Assembly (NCBI GenBank): GCA_035624215.1
Contig: DASPRY010000175.1
Coordinates: forward strand, 54,252 to 118,251
Length of the DNA: 64,000 nucleotides
From: JAFAGX01 sp035624215
GTDB lineage: Bacteria; Acidobacteriota; Terriglobia; Terriglobales; Acidobacteriaceae
Direction: 5' to 3'
This document shows, one piece after another, positions 44,498 through 51,720 of this stretch. The first letter of the stretch is position 1. Every line of letters begins with the position of its first letter. The notes under the pieces are model-generated. The model saw only the letters and a list, made by a program, of their open reading frames with translations. It searched no databases and was not told where the DNA came from. The position numbers were made by a program, and so were the translations under genes.

Positions 44498-44592
44498 GTA
44501 ATTTTGTAATCGGGTAATTTGGGAATCCAAAGCCGCAGCATCTCACTCCATCCAAAATTACAAAATTATCCGATTACCAAGTTACGAAATTG
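44498..44592. repeat. Inverted-repeat spacer between nuoD and nuoE
   Basis: GTAATTTTGTAATCGGGTAATTT at the left is imperfectly repeated, inverted, as AAATTATCCGATTACCAAGTTACGAAATT at the right, with about 45 bases between. The units (GTAATCGG, GTAATTT) resemble those at 52763-52860. Confidence 0.7.
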
Positions 44593-44594
44593 CC

Positions 44595-45800
44595 TTACCG
44601 GTCGATCTCTCCCAGCACGATATCGATGCTTCCGATGGCGGCTACCACATCTGCAATCAAGCGCCCTTCACACATGGCGGGCAGCAACTGCAGATTCGCC
44701 AGGCATGCCGACCGCATGTGCACGCGATATGGCTTCGCCGTGCCGTCGCTCACTACGTAGTAGCCCATTTCCCCGCGTGGCGACTCCACGGCCTGGTAAA
44801 TCTCACCCGCGGGAACCGAAAAGCCTTCGGTGATGATTTTAAAGTGGTAGATGAGGGCTTCCATCTGGGTTTTCATCTTTTCCCGATCGGGTAACACCAC
44901 TTTGGGAGCATCCGCCTTGATCGGCCCCGAGGGCATACCATCGAGCGCCTGCTGCACCATGGCGTTCGACTCTCGCAACTCCTGGACGCGGCACTGGTAG
45001 CGAGCAAATACATCACCTTCCTGTGCGACTGGCACGTTAAATTTGAACTTGTCGTAGCTGGAATACGGCATATCGCGCCGCAGATCGAAATTCACGCCGC
45101 TGCCGCGCAGGGTGGGCCCACTTGCCCCGAGAGCAATCGCATCTTCGCCGGTGATGCGCGCCACGCCTTTGGTGCGCATCAACCAAATGGGATTTGCGGT
45201 CAGAAGAATTTCGTACTCGTCGATTTTGGAAGGGAAGCGATTGACGAAATCCCGCACCCGATCGAAGAAATCCAGCGGCGGCTCCAGAGCCAGACCGCCG
45301 ATGCGGAAGTAGGAGGTCATCATGCGCTGCCCACTCACCGCTTCAAATAGCCGTAAAATGTCCTCCCGCTCGCGGAAGCAATAAAGGAAAACGGTCATCG
45401 CTCCGATATCGAGTGCGTGCGTTCCCAGCCAGACCAGGTGTGAGTTGATGCGCGTGAGCTCGTTTAGGAGGACGCGCATCCACTGTGCTTTGGGAGGAAT
45501 TTCCAGGCCGAGCAGCTTTTCAACCGCGAGGCAATAGCAAAGATTATTGGTCAACGGGCACAGATAATCAATGCGATCGGTCAGCGGAACCACTTGCTGA
45601 TAAAACTTGGCCTCGCAGGTCTTCTCGATTCCGGTATGGAGATAGCCGATGTCGGGCATGATTCGCACGACGGTCTCACCATCAATTTCCAGAATGACCC
45701 GCAACACGCCGTGCGTGGAGGGGTGCTGCGGCCCCATGTTCAGGATCATGGTGCGATCCTGACCGGGTTCAAGCGTCGGAATGGAGGCGAGATGAGCCAT
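44595..45800 (-). CDS. nuoD: NADH-quinone oxidoreductase subunit D
   Basis: 401 residues, the quinone-site subunit related to hydrogenase large subunits. Conserved: LNMGPQHPSTHGVLRVILEIDGE, IGYLHTGIEKTCE, and RRDMPYSSYDKF. C-terminal ESPRGEMGYYVVSDG and VVAAIGSIDIVLGEIDR complete the fold. ATG at 45800, 7 bases after nuoC. It is a separate gene, not fused to nuoC. Confidence 0.97.
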   Translation of the reverse strand: MAHLASIPTLEPGQDRTMILNMGPQHPSTHGVLRVILEIDGETVVRIMPDIGYLHTGIEKTCEAKFYQQVVPLTDRIDYLCPLTNNLCYCLAVEKLLGLEIPPKAQWMRVLLNELTRINSHLVWLGTHALDIGAMTVFLYCFREREDILRLFEAVSGQRMMTSYFRIGGLALEPPLDFFDRVRDFVNRFPSKIDEYEILLTANPIWLMRTKGVARITGEDAIALGASGPTLRGSGVNFDLRRDMPYSSYDKFKFNVPVAQEGDVFARYQCRVQELRESNAMVQQALDGMPSGPIKADAPKVVLPDREKMKTQMEALIYHFKIITEGFSVPAGEIYQAVESPRGEMGYYVVSDGTAKPYRVHMRSACLANLQLLPAMCEGRLIADVVAAIGSIDIVLGEIDR

Positions 45801-45807
45801 GCCGGAT

Positions 45808-46305
45808 CTAGCGATAGCCCTCCACCGGGTAGTCTTTGCGGAGCGGATGGCCTTCCCAGTTTTCCGGCATCTGAATGCGCCTCAGATACGGGTGTCCGGT
45901 GAAGCGAATCCCGAACAGATCGTAAACTTCCCGTTCAAAAAAGTTCGCAGCCGGCCAAACCGAGGTGACCGACTCGACCGCGGGCGCATTTCCCTGGAGT
46001 CGCACTTTCAGTCGCACGCGCTCCTTCTGGGGAATGGAAAGCAGGTGATAAATCACCTCGAAGCGCGGCTCCGAGGGATACCAGTCAACGCAGGTTACAT
46101 CGGAGAGAAAATTGAATGAGCAAGCCGGATCATCCCTCAGGAGGGCGCAAGCTTCGCGGATCGAAGAGCGCTCGATATAAATACTCATCTCCTCACGGTC
46201 GAACTTGCCAGCTTCGATAACCGCCGGATTCCATGCCTGCAAGCGGGCAATAGCAGGATGAGCTTGCAACTGTTCCAGGTCAGTGATGGCTGGGGTGAGC
46301 GGCAC
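45808..46305 (-). CDS. nuoC: NADH-quinone oxidoreductase subunit C
   Basis: 165 residues, the 30-kDa-type subunit. Signature: SVWPAANFFEREVYDLFGIRFTGHPYLRRIQMPENWEGHPLRKDYPVEG. ATG at 46305. It begins one base after nuoA ends, so there is no room for nuoB, which normally lies here. Confidence 0.96.
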   Translation of the reverse strand: MPLTPAITDLEQLQAHPAIARLQAWNPAVIEAGKFDREEMSIYIERSSIREACALLRDDPACSFNFLSDVTCVDWYPSEPRFEVIYHLLSIPQKERVRLKVRLQGNAPAVESVTSVWPAANFFEREVYDLFGIRFTGHPYLRRIQMPENWEGHPLRKDYPVEGYR

Positions 46306-46701
46306 TTACACCTCTCCTCTTTTCGACGAAGTCGGTCCCCAGTCGAGAACACCTTTCTTCCATATATAGAAGAAGCCCACCAGAACAATCGCGATATAGA
46401 CCAGCATCTCCCAAAAGCCGAACATCTTCAGATCGCGCAGAATCACCGCCCAGGGGTAAAGGAACACGGCCTCCACGTCGAACAAAATGAAAAGCATGGC
46501 AACAAGGTAGAATTTGACGGAGAAGCGCTCGCGCGCATCGCCCATGGGGGTCATGCCGCATTCATAGGGAGAGAGCTTGGCGCGGGTAGGCCGCCGGTAG
46601 CCCACAAGCCAGGACAGCAGCACGATGGCCGTAGCCAGCATCCCTGCCACGATGAAATGAATGAGCAAAGGCAGGTAACGGGCGAAGTAATTGTCCGGCA
46701 T
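46306..46701 (-). CDS. nuoA: NADH-quinone oxidoreductase subunit A
   Basis: 131 residues, three helices. Conserved YECGMTPMGDARERFSVKFYLVAMLFILFDVEAVFLYPWAVI, with the key Glu and Asp. ATG at 46701. First gene of the cluster; its promoter should lie in the 263-base divergent gap 46702-46964, which is AT-rich close to the start (TATATATA) but shows no convincing -35/-10 pair. Confidence 0.96.
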   Translation of the reverse strand: MPDNYFARYLPLLIHFIVAGMLATAIVLLSWLVGYRRPTRAKLSPYECGMTPMGDARERFSVKFYLVAMLFILFDVEAVFLYPWAVILRDLKMFGFWEMLVYIAIVLVGFFYIWKKGVLDWGPTSSKRGEV

Positions 46702-46964
46702 AAAAGAGCTATATATAATTCGCAGCCAAGAACGGATTAAACCTTCTAGGTTAGAGTTCGCGGCAACGGGGTGTCAAGCGCGCCAGCCTGTGGATTGGGC
46801 GGTTTGCGTAAGGAAACTGCCAAAGTTTGCGTGCAGAGGACGTGAGCAGAGCGTGGCTGGTAGATTTCCTTCAGTCAAACAGGGGCACGTCGGGATGACC
46901 ATGGAGCCGTCGCCGGATGTGACCCTTTGGTTCCGAGTTTCAGGTTTGCTTCAAATTCGATTGC

Positions 46965-47555
46965 ATGATCTTTGGCTTTAATACCGACATCAAGCATGAG
47001 GACACGGTTTACCACGTGCAGAGCGAAGCTCGTGAGAATGAGCTGCTGCTGCAAACCCAGGTCTTCGTTCGTGGGCGTTGCATCGGTAAGCGCGCCATTT
47101 CTTACGCTGATAAAGCCGCGGAGAACGGTTTTACCGATCAGGACAAAGAACAAATCCTGCGCGACCAGCACCGCATGGTTCTGGATGCGATCCGCGACGG
47201 ACGGGTGGATACGGTCTTCGACAAACGTGATACGCCTGAATTATTGGCTGCCATCAAAGAGCTCGATGTACAGTGGCTCAACGCTGGTTCTGCGCACTCG
47301 GAGCGGCAGTTGCGGATGCGCCTGCGGGTGACCGATGGCGGCGCTGCAGTCGAAGGCGCAAGGCTCACAGTTCGCTTCGCGCGCCCCGATGCAGTACCGT
47401 TCTACACGCAGGTGGTAACCGGCGGCAACGGTGAGGCGGAGATGAAAATCGATGCAGACGAATCGACTCTGCCTGATGCAGCCATACTGGTGCAAGCCAG
47501 CTACACGGGAAGAACTGCTACTCGGAAATTCCAGCTGCGGAAAGTGGACACCTGA
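46965..47555 (+). CDS. Uncharacterised two-part protein
   Basis: 196 residues, cytoplasmic by sequence (no signal or membrane helix). The N-terminal half (FGFNTDIKHEDTVYHVQSEAR, LLLQTQVFVRGRCIGKRAISYAD) looks like a compact beta unit with conserved charged residues. The C-terminal half (about 115-196: RLRVTDGGAAVEGARLTVRFA, then DAAILVQASYTGRTATRKFQL) resembles an Ig-like or carboxypeptidase-regulatory beta sandwich. I do not recognise the family. ATG at 46965. It is divergent from nuoA and followed 36 bases later by the GT39-like gene, so they may form an operon. Confidence 0.65.
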   Translation: MIFGFNTDIKHEDTVYHVQSEARENELLLQTQVFVRGRCIGKRAISYADKAAENGFTDQDKEQILRDQHRMVLDAIRDGRVDTVFDKRDTPELLAAIKELDVQWLNAGSAHSERQLRMRLRVTDGGAAVEGARLTVRFARPDAVPFYTQVVTGGNGEAEMKIDADESTLPDAAILVQASYTGRTATRKFQLRKVDT

Positions 47556-47590
47556 AAGCGGCGGCTAATAGGGAGCTCCTGTCCCCACGC

Positions 47591-49153
47591 TTGGCGGCTG
47601 GACTTATCGTCACCGCCGCATTTCTGGTCCGGCTCAAGTTGGCCTCTGAAACCTTCCTGAACGCTGATGAGGCGCTGCACTTCATGGCGGCCAATCAGAG
47701 TTCGTGGAAACTCACTTACCAGGCCAGCCTTACGCTTTCGCACCCGCCGCTACTCGTCTTTCTGCTTCACGTGTGGCGAGGGTTTGGTACCAGCGAAATT
47801 ATCTTACGTTTACCGTCGGTGCTGGCTGGAACGGCATTCTGCTTAGTTTTTTTTCGCTGGCTTTCTGATCTGTTTGGAAGTCAGACAGGCCTGATTGGGC
47901 TGATGTTCGCCGGCTTTCTGCCGCCGATCATTGCGCTGTCGGCGGAAATACGGCAGTACTCATTGCTGCTCCTTTTCGCGATCTGCACGCTGTATTTCCT
48001 GGAACGAGCGCTGGCCAGAAATTCCGCGCGAGAGATGCTGCTTTCGTCCATCTGCCTGTGGCTGGCAATGCTCTCCCACTATTCTGCCGTGCTGCTGGCT
48101 GCCGCGCTGGGAATCTATGCGCTGCTGAGAATGTTCAGGCAACGACCTTCACGGGCTGTGACAGGTGTTTGGGCTGCAGGCCAAATCGGAGCACTCTTTA
48201 TATGTTTCATTCTCTATTTCACTTACATTGCAGCCTTCGGGCGGAGCGCCTTTCATGGCTGGATGGATGTGTACCTGCACAATTCTTACTTCGATCCCAG
48301 CCGGCATAATGCGCTTGTGTTTGTGGTCACAAGAAGCGCCTCCTTGTTTCAATACGTGCTGGGAGACAACGTTATCGGAACCCTGATGTTACTGGTCTTC
48401 ATCGCCGGCATTGTGATGGTGTTGAGAGACAGGGAACCTGAGACTCTGGTGCGAGTCTCGAAAGGGCAGCTTGCTATATTGCTTGTCTTGCCTTTCGCCA
48501 TAAATTGCGCTTTGACATTTTTCGATATTTATCCCTACGGCGGAACACGCCATTGTGTATTCCTTGCCATTTTTGCAATCGCAGGTGTCAGCTTGGCGCT
48601 GTATCGAATGGCGGGTCAGCGGCTTTGGCGCGGTATCGGTGCAGCCGCATTAATCATCATGATATGCAATCTTTTGCCGTCGCACCGTTTGCCATACATC
48701 GCGCGTACAGATCAGCAAAGAGGTCACATGCAGCAGGCGCTGGCTTTCATTCGCCAGCAAATCCCGCGGAGCCAGATTCTGTTTGCTGATAATCAGACCA
48801 GCCTTTTGCTGGGGCACTACCTTTGCGAGCAAAGACCATTCTTCATCAACGAATGGGCGCAGGGGTTCAACACACTGCAGTGCAATGGCTATCGGATCGC
48901 CGGCACTGACGGCAGAGTATTCACATTTATACCCAGCAATTTCTTTGCTAGTTGGAGCGAGATGGTTCATAGATACAATCTCGCTCCTGGGGATTCAGTT
49001 TGGGTGCTGCAGGCAGGTTGGCTTTGGGAAGATCCCGTCGCGAGCCAGCTCAAAGGCAAATATTCAGAATTTCGTGATCTGGATCCCCATTCATTTGGAC
49101 GCAACATAACGATTTTTCGGCTTGCGGCAGATCACGCCATGCCCGCTAGATGA
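47591..49153 (+). CDS. GT39/PMT-like membrane glycosyltransferase
   Basis: 520 residues with about ten membrane helices. The first loop has the acidic motif FLNADEALHFM; DE after the first helix is typical of GT-C enzymes of the ArnT/PMT type (dolichyl- or polyprenyl-phosphate sugar donors). Further pattern: SHPPLLVFLLHVWRGFG, LRLPSVLAGT, LSAEIRQYSLLLLFAI and a C-terminal periplasmic segment. The acceptor and sugar are unknown. Start is uncertain: TTG at 47591 is used; no ATG precedes the first helix and the GGGAG ahead is rather far. Confidence 0.75.
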   Translation: MAAGLIVTAAFLVRLKLASETFLNADEALHFMAANQSSWKLTYQASLTLSHPPLLVFLLHVWRGFGTSEIILRLPSVLAGTAFCLVFFRWLSDLFGSQTGLIGLMFAGFLPPIIALSAEIRQYSLLLLFAICTLYFLERALARNSAREMLLSSICLWLAMLSHYSAVLLAAALGIYALLRMFRQRPSRAVTGVWAAGQIGALFICFILYFTYIAAFGRSAFHGWMDVYLHNSYFDPSRHNALVFVVTRSASLFQYVLGDNVIGTLMLLVFIAGIVMVLRDREPETLVRVSKGQLAILLVLPFAINCALTFFDIYPYGGTRHCVFLAIFAIAGVSLALYRMAGQRLWRGIGAAALIIMICNLLPSHRLPYIARTDQQRGHMQQALAFIRQQIPRSQILFADNQTSLLLGHYLCEQRPFFINEWAQGFNTLQCNGYRIAGTDGRVFTFIPSNFFASWSEMVHRYNLAPGDSVWVLQAGWLWEDPVASQLKGKYSEFRDLDPHSFGRNITIFRLAADHAMPAR

Positions 49154-49213
49154 CGCACGGCCCGCGGTTGAAATCGAGGCCGCGGAAAGCTACAGTTTAG
49201 GTACTGCGATCCT

Positions 49214-49298
49214 GCCGGGATGGCGGAATTGGCAGACGCGCACGGCTTAGGACCGTGTGCCGAAAGGCGTGCAGGTTCAAGTCCTGTTCCCGGCACCA
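49214..49298 (+). tRNA. tRNA-Leu (anticodon UAG)
   Basis: 85 bases with CCA encoded. Acceptor GCCGGGA pairs with TCCCGGC. D-arm GGCGGAATTGGCAGAC, anticodon stem CACGG/CCGTG around CTTAGGA with TAG, a long variable arm (TGCCGAAAGGCGT) and GGTTCAAGTCC as T-arm. Its last 24 bases (49275-49298) recur exactly at 49398-49421. Confidence 0.96.
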
Positions 49299-49397
49299 AG
49301 CTTCCCACTGCATGACTGAAAAGGACGAGGTCCCTCGCTTGCGCTCGGGATTTCGCCAGCAGTCTCCCGCTGCGCTCACGCCTGCTGAGCGGCTCAA
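49299..49397. mobile_element. Short cassette between tRNA-Leu and a copy of its 3' end
   Basis: 99 bases with no coding frame, holding a dispersed repeat core (GAGGTCCCTCGCTTGCGCTCGGGAT at 49327-49351), plus GC-rich inverted bases (AGTCTCCCGCTGCGCTC and CTGCTGAGCGG). Bracketed by the tRNA end and the duplicate at 49398-49421, so it looks like an insertion that duplicated the tRNA tail, but no integrase gene is present. Confidence 0.4.
49327..49351. repeat. Dispersed palindromic repeat core inside the tRNA-side cassette
   Basis: GAGGTCCCTCGCTT then GCGCTCGGGAT matches copies near 25458 (GGTCCCTCGAC...GCTCGGGAT) and 33161 (GCGCTCGGGATGAC). This is one member of the small repeat family in this window. 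Confidence 0.5.
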
Positions 49398-49421
49398 GTT
49401 CAAGTCCTGTTCCCGGCACCA
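49398..49421 (+). repeat. Exact 24-base duplicate of the tRNA-Leu 3' end
   Basis: GTTCAAGTCCTG and TTCCCGGCACCA together repeat 49275-49298 without mismatch, including the T-loop, acceptor 3' strand and CCA. The bases on either side of the two copies differ. It is a partial tRNA, not a functional one. Confidence 0.85.
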
Positions 49422-49437
49422 TTTTCTGTGAGCCTTC

Positions 49438-50661
49438 TCACCTTGACGCAGAGGTGGCTTCCAATTGTGCGTTGGGTTCTGGCTCGCGCTTGCCGGTCGG
49501 CAGGCTCAATGCGCTGGCCAGGCTTTCTGCCAGCATTCGGGGCAGGCTACGATAAAGGCGCCAGCGCAGATCGCGATACCCTTGAGTTCCAGCGAACAAG
49601 TCGGAGATCAGCAAACGAAAACTTGGGCTTCCGGCGGTAAATTGAACGGTTCGTTCCAGAACAGTTTCGCCCAACCATCGCCCGGTGTAAAAACGATCGG
49701 CCATATTGGCGGCGAGTTCCAGTTCCGGCAAGAAGTCCTGCCGCAGGAGCTCGCGATAGCACGCCGGCTGGTCAGCGAGCAAAACCTGGCTTAGCAGTTC
49801 GGCTGAGCGCATCGCGTAATACAGGCCTTCGCCGGTTATGGGGTCCACGAATCCCGCCGCATCGCCGATGAACGCCCAACCTTCGCCATCCACCGGAGCT
49901 TTGCAAAAGGTTTGGCTTCTCAGTGATGGCAAGATGTGCGAATAAAATTGTGCCTTGGTGTAATCCAGCCCAAGTTCCTCGAGGACATGCTCGAGCAATT
50001 TGCGGAGCTCAGCCGTGCTCTTCTCATGCATTTTTCCGCAGATACCTGCTGAGAAATGATCCACGCGAGGGAAAATCCAGATGTAGCCATGAACGCTGGA
50101 GAGGAAGTAGATCTGGGTGAGCTGGCTTTGTGCGGGAATAAAGTAACCCGCCGTGACCATCAGATCTTCGGGAGCAAACGGCACCGTGAATTGCTTTCGG
50201 AAGCTGTTGCGGGCGCCGGCAGCGATGATCAGGTAGTCCGCTTCCCACGAAGCTGTCCTTGAGCGGAGACGCCAACCATTCTCGCCGCGCTCGATCCGGG
50301 CAATCCTGTCATGGATGACTTCGGCGCCTGCGTGGCGTGCACGGTCAAGCAAAAATCCATTTAATACGCATCGGGAGAAAACCGCGATTGGCTGACGCAC
50401 CTGGAACGAGACCCGTCGTCCCGAGGGGCTGACCAATTCACATGCAGTGACACAATTTCGCTCGATAGTGCCTTCCGTGAGGAATGGCCATTTGACGAGC
50501 GCCTTGTGCGTGATGCCACCGCCGCAGGGTTTTTCCCAGGCCAGCTTTTCGTCAAACAGGACAACCTGCCGTCCGGCTTGTGCCAGTGTTGCGGCGGCAA
50601 ATGCACCTGCCGGCCCCCCGCCGACGATGGCGATTGTCTTAGAAAGATGCGATCTCAGCAT
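49438..50661 (-). CDS. Geranylgeranyl-reductase-family FAD oxidoreductase
   Basis: 407 residues. FAD-binding Rossmann motif IAIVGGGPAGAFAAATLAQAG at the N-terminus, VLFDEKLAWEKPCGGGIT (the Cys-Gly-Gly pattern of geranylgeranyl reductase-like enzymes), the GD motif IGDAAGFVDPITGEGLYYAMRSA and a C-terminal helical part. Such enzymes reduce isoprenoid double bonds or act as halogenase/oxidase-like flavoproteins; the substrate cannot be told. ATG at 50661. No isoprenoid genes sit next to it. Confidence 0.85.
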   Translation of the reverse strand: MLRSHLSKTIAIVGGGPAGAFAAATLAQAGRQVVLFDEKLAWEKPCGGGITHKALVKWPFLTEGTIERNCVTACELVSPSGRRVSFQVRQPIAVFSRCVLNGFLLDRARHAGAEVIHDRIARIERGENGWRLRSRTASWEADYLIIAAGARNSFRKQFTVPFAPEDLMVTAGYFIPAQSQLTQIYFLSSVHGYIWIFPRVDHFSAGICGKMHEKSTAELRKLLEHVLEELGLDYTKAQFYSHILPSLRSQTFCKAPVDGEGWAFIGDAAGFVDPITGEGLYYAMRSAELLSQVLLADQPACYRELLRQDFLPELELAANMADRFYTGRWLGETVLERTVQFTAGSPSFRLLISDLFAGTQGYRDLRWRLYRSLPRMLAESLASALSLPTGKREPEPNAQLEATSASR

Positions 50662-50781
50662 TTAATCGAAGGCGTGTTGAGATACACGCATCGAGCTCCG
50701 AGGCTCGGCAAACAAGAAAGGAATTCGTTCAGCCATGCTGCGCGCAGCGGGGCCGAGAATTGCGAGCGCCCGGGTTCAAAA

Positions 50782-51057
50782 CTACTGTACCTGGTTCAGA
50801 CCCTGATAAATAGCCAATCCCGCAATCACCAGGATCAAAGCTCCCGATGCCGCTCCCAGCCACTTCACAAAGGGAGTCACCTTATTGAGCTTGGCCATGA
50901 TCTCCGCCTGTTCCTGCGCCATCCCGGAGGCAGATTCGTCCAGGAAAAGCTGGTCGTCCTCATGCATGGTGAGAGTGCTGCGATAGATCAATAGGACGAC
51001 GAGGACGCCGGTCAGAACACCCCAGATAATCAGCGGCCACATCAGCATAGACATCAT
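50782..51057 (-). CDS. Small two-helix membrane protein of unknown function
   Basis: 91 residues: helix one MWPLIIWGVLTGVLVVLLIY, a cytoplasmic loop with acidic and Met-rich stretch (MHEDDQLFLDESASGMAQEQ), helix two LGAASGALILVIAGLAIYQ. No known domain. ATG at 51057 or 51054 (MMSMLM). It starts 121 bases after the FAD reductase start on the same strand; the opposite ErpA gene is divergent. Confidence 0.6.
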   Translation of the reverse strand: MMSMLMWPLIIWGVLTGVLVVLLIYRSTLTMHEDDQLFLDESASGMAQEQAEIMAKLNKVTPFVKWLGAASGALILVIAGLAIYQGLNQVQ

Positions 51058-51262
51058 ATGCCACCTCGGTGCTGATCAGTCACAATCCAGAGACCCCGGC
51101 CTGCGCGGGTCATGGCCCACAACCCGGGCCAAGGAGGGCCTCACGCTCGGATTATAGCTCGAGAATGCAAGTGGGGAAGCTTTTTGTTTTCATTCCGCGA
51201 CCGGCGGGCCGGAGGGATCATCTAAATGTTAAACAGCCGGTGAGTCGAATTTGACCGCTTTT

Positions 51263-51270
51263 GTTATAAT
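51263..51270 (+). promoter_or_regulatory. Extended -10 promoter candidate for the ErpA/IscA gene
   Basis: TGT followed by TATAAT at 51265-51270, 25 bases before the ATG at 51295. The TGn before TATAAT is the extended -10 pattern that can act with a poor -35 element, and no good -35 is present at 17 bases. Confidence 0.4.
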
Positions 51271-51294
51271 ATTCAACACTTTCAAGGAGATATC

Positions 51295-51669
51295 ATGTCG
51301 ACCACAACCACACCAGTAACGCCAGAAACCAAGCCTAAAGCCGCCCCAATCACCTTAACTCCCAACGCTATCAAGAAGGTGAAAGAGATTATGGCGCAAC
51401 AGGACCCGCTTCCAGCCGGGCTGCGCGTGGGTGTGGTGGGTGGGGGCTGCTCCGGTTTTTCATACTCCATGAGCTTCGAGAACAACGCCGGCTTGATGGA
51501 CAAGACCTTCGACATGGATGGCCTTAAGGTCTATGTCGATGCCACCTCAGTCATGTACCTGCAGGGATGCACCGTAGATTACGTCGAGACCCTGGAGGGG
51601 GCCGGCTTCAAGTTCGATAATCCGAACGTTAAGAGCACCTGCGGCTGCGGGTCGTCGTTCAACGTTTAA
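51295..51669 (+). CDS. A-type iron-sulfur carrier (ErpA/IscA family)
   Basis: 124 residues. The three ligand Cys are in VGGGCSGFSYSM and STCGCGSSF, the fold conserved in HesB/IscA/ErpA proteins that receive and pass [4Fe-4S] or [2Fe-2S] clusters. AAGGAGAT precedes ATG 51295. An N-terminal Thr/Pro-rich extension (about 15 residues) is not part of the fold. It stands alone, not in an isc or suf operon. It could mature clusters of complex I or other enzymes. Confidence 0.9.
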   Translation: MSTTTTPVTPETKPKAAPITLTPNAIKKVKEIMAQQDPLPAGLRVGVVGGGCSGFSYSMSFENNAGLMDKTFDMDGLKVYVDATSVMYLQGCTVDYVETLEGAGFKFDNPNVKSTCGCGSSFNV

Positions 51670-51689
51670 GCTCCGAGACGGATTTGCTG

Positions 51690-51720
51690 AAAAGCCTCAT
51701 CGCAAAGCGATGAGGCTTTT
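51690..51720. terminator. Bidirectional intrinsic terminator
   Basis: AAAAGCCTCATCGC at 51690-51703 and GCGATGAGGCTTTT at 51707-51720 are perfect complements around AAA. The A/T ends give a U-tract in either direction, so it serves both the ErpA gene and the convergent pseudopilin gene. Confidence 0.92.

Noticed and set aside
49299..49421. A second, functional tRNA-Leu at 49398
   Set aside because: Only the last 24 bases of the tRNA are present; D-arm, anticodon arm and 5' acceptor strand are absent.
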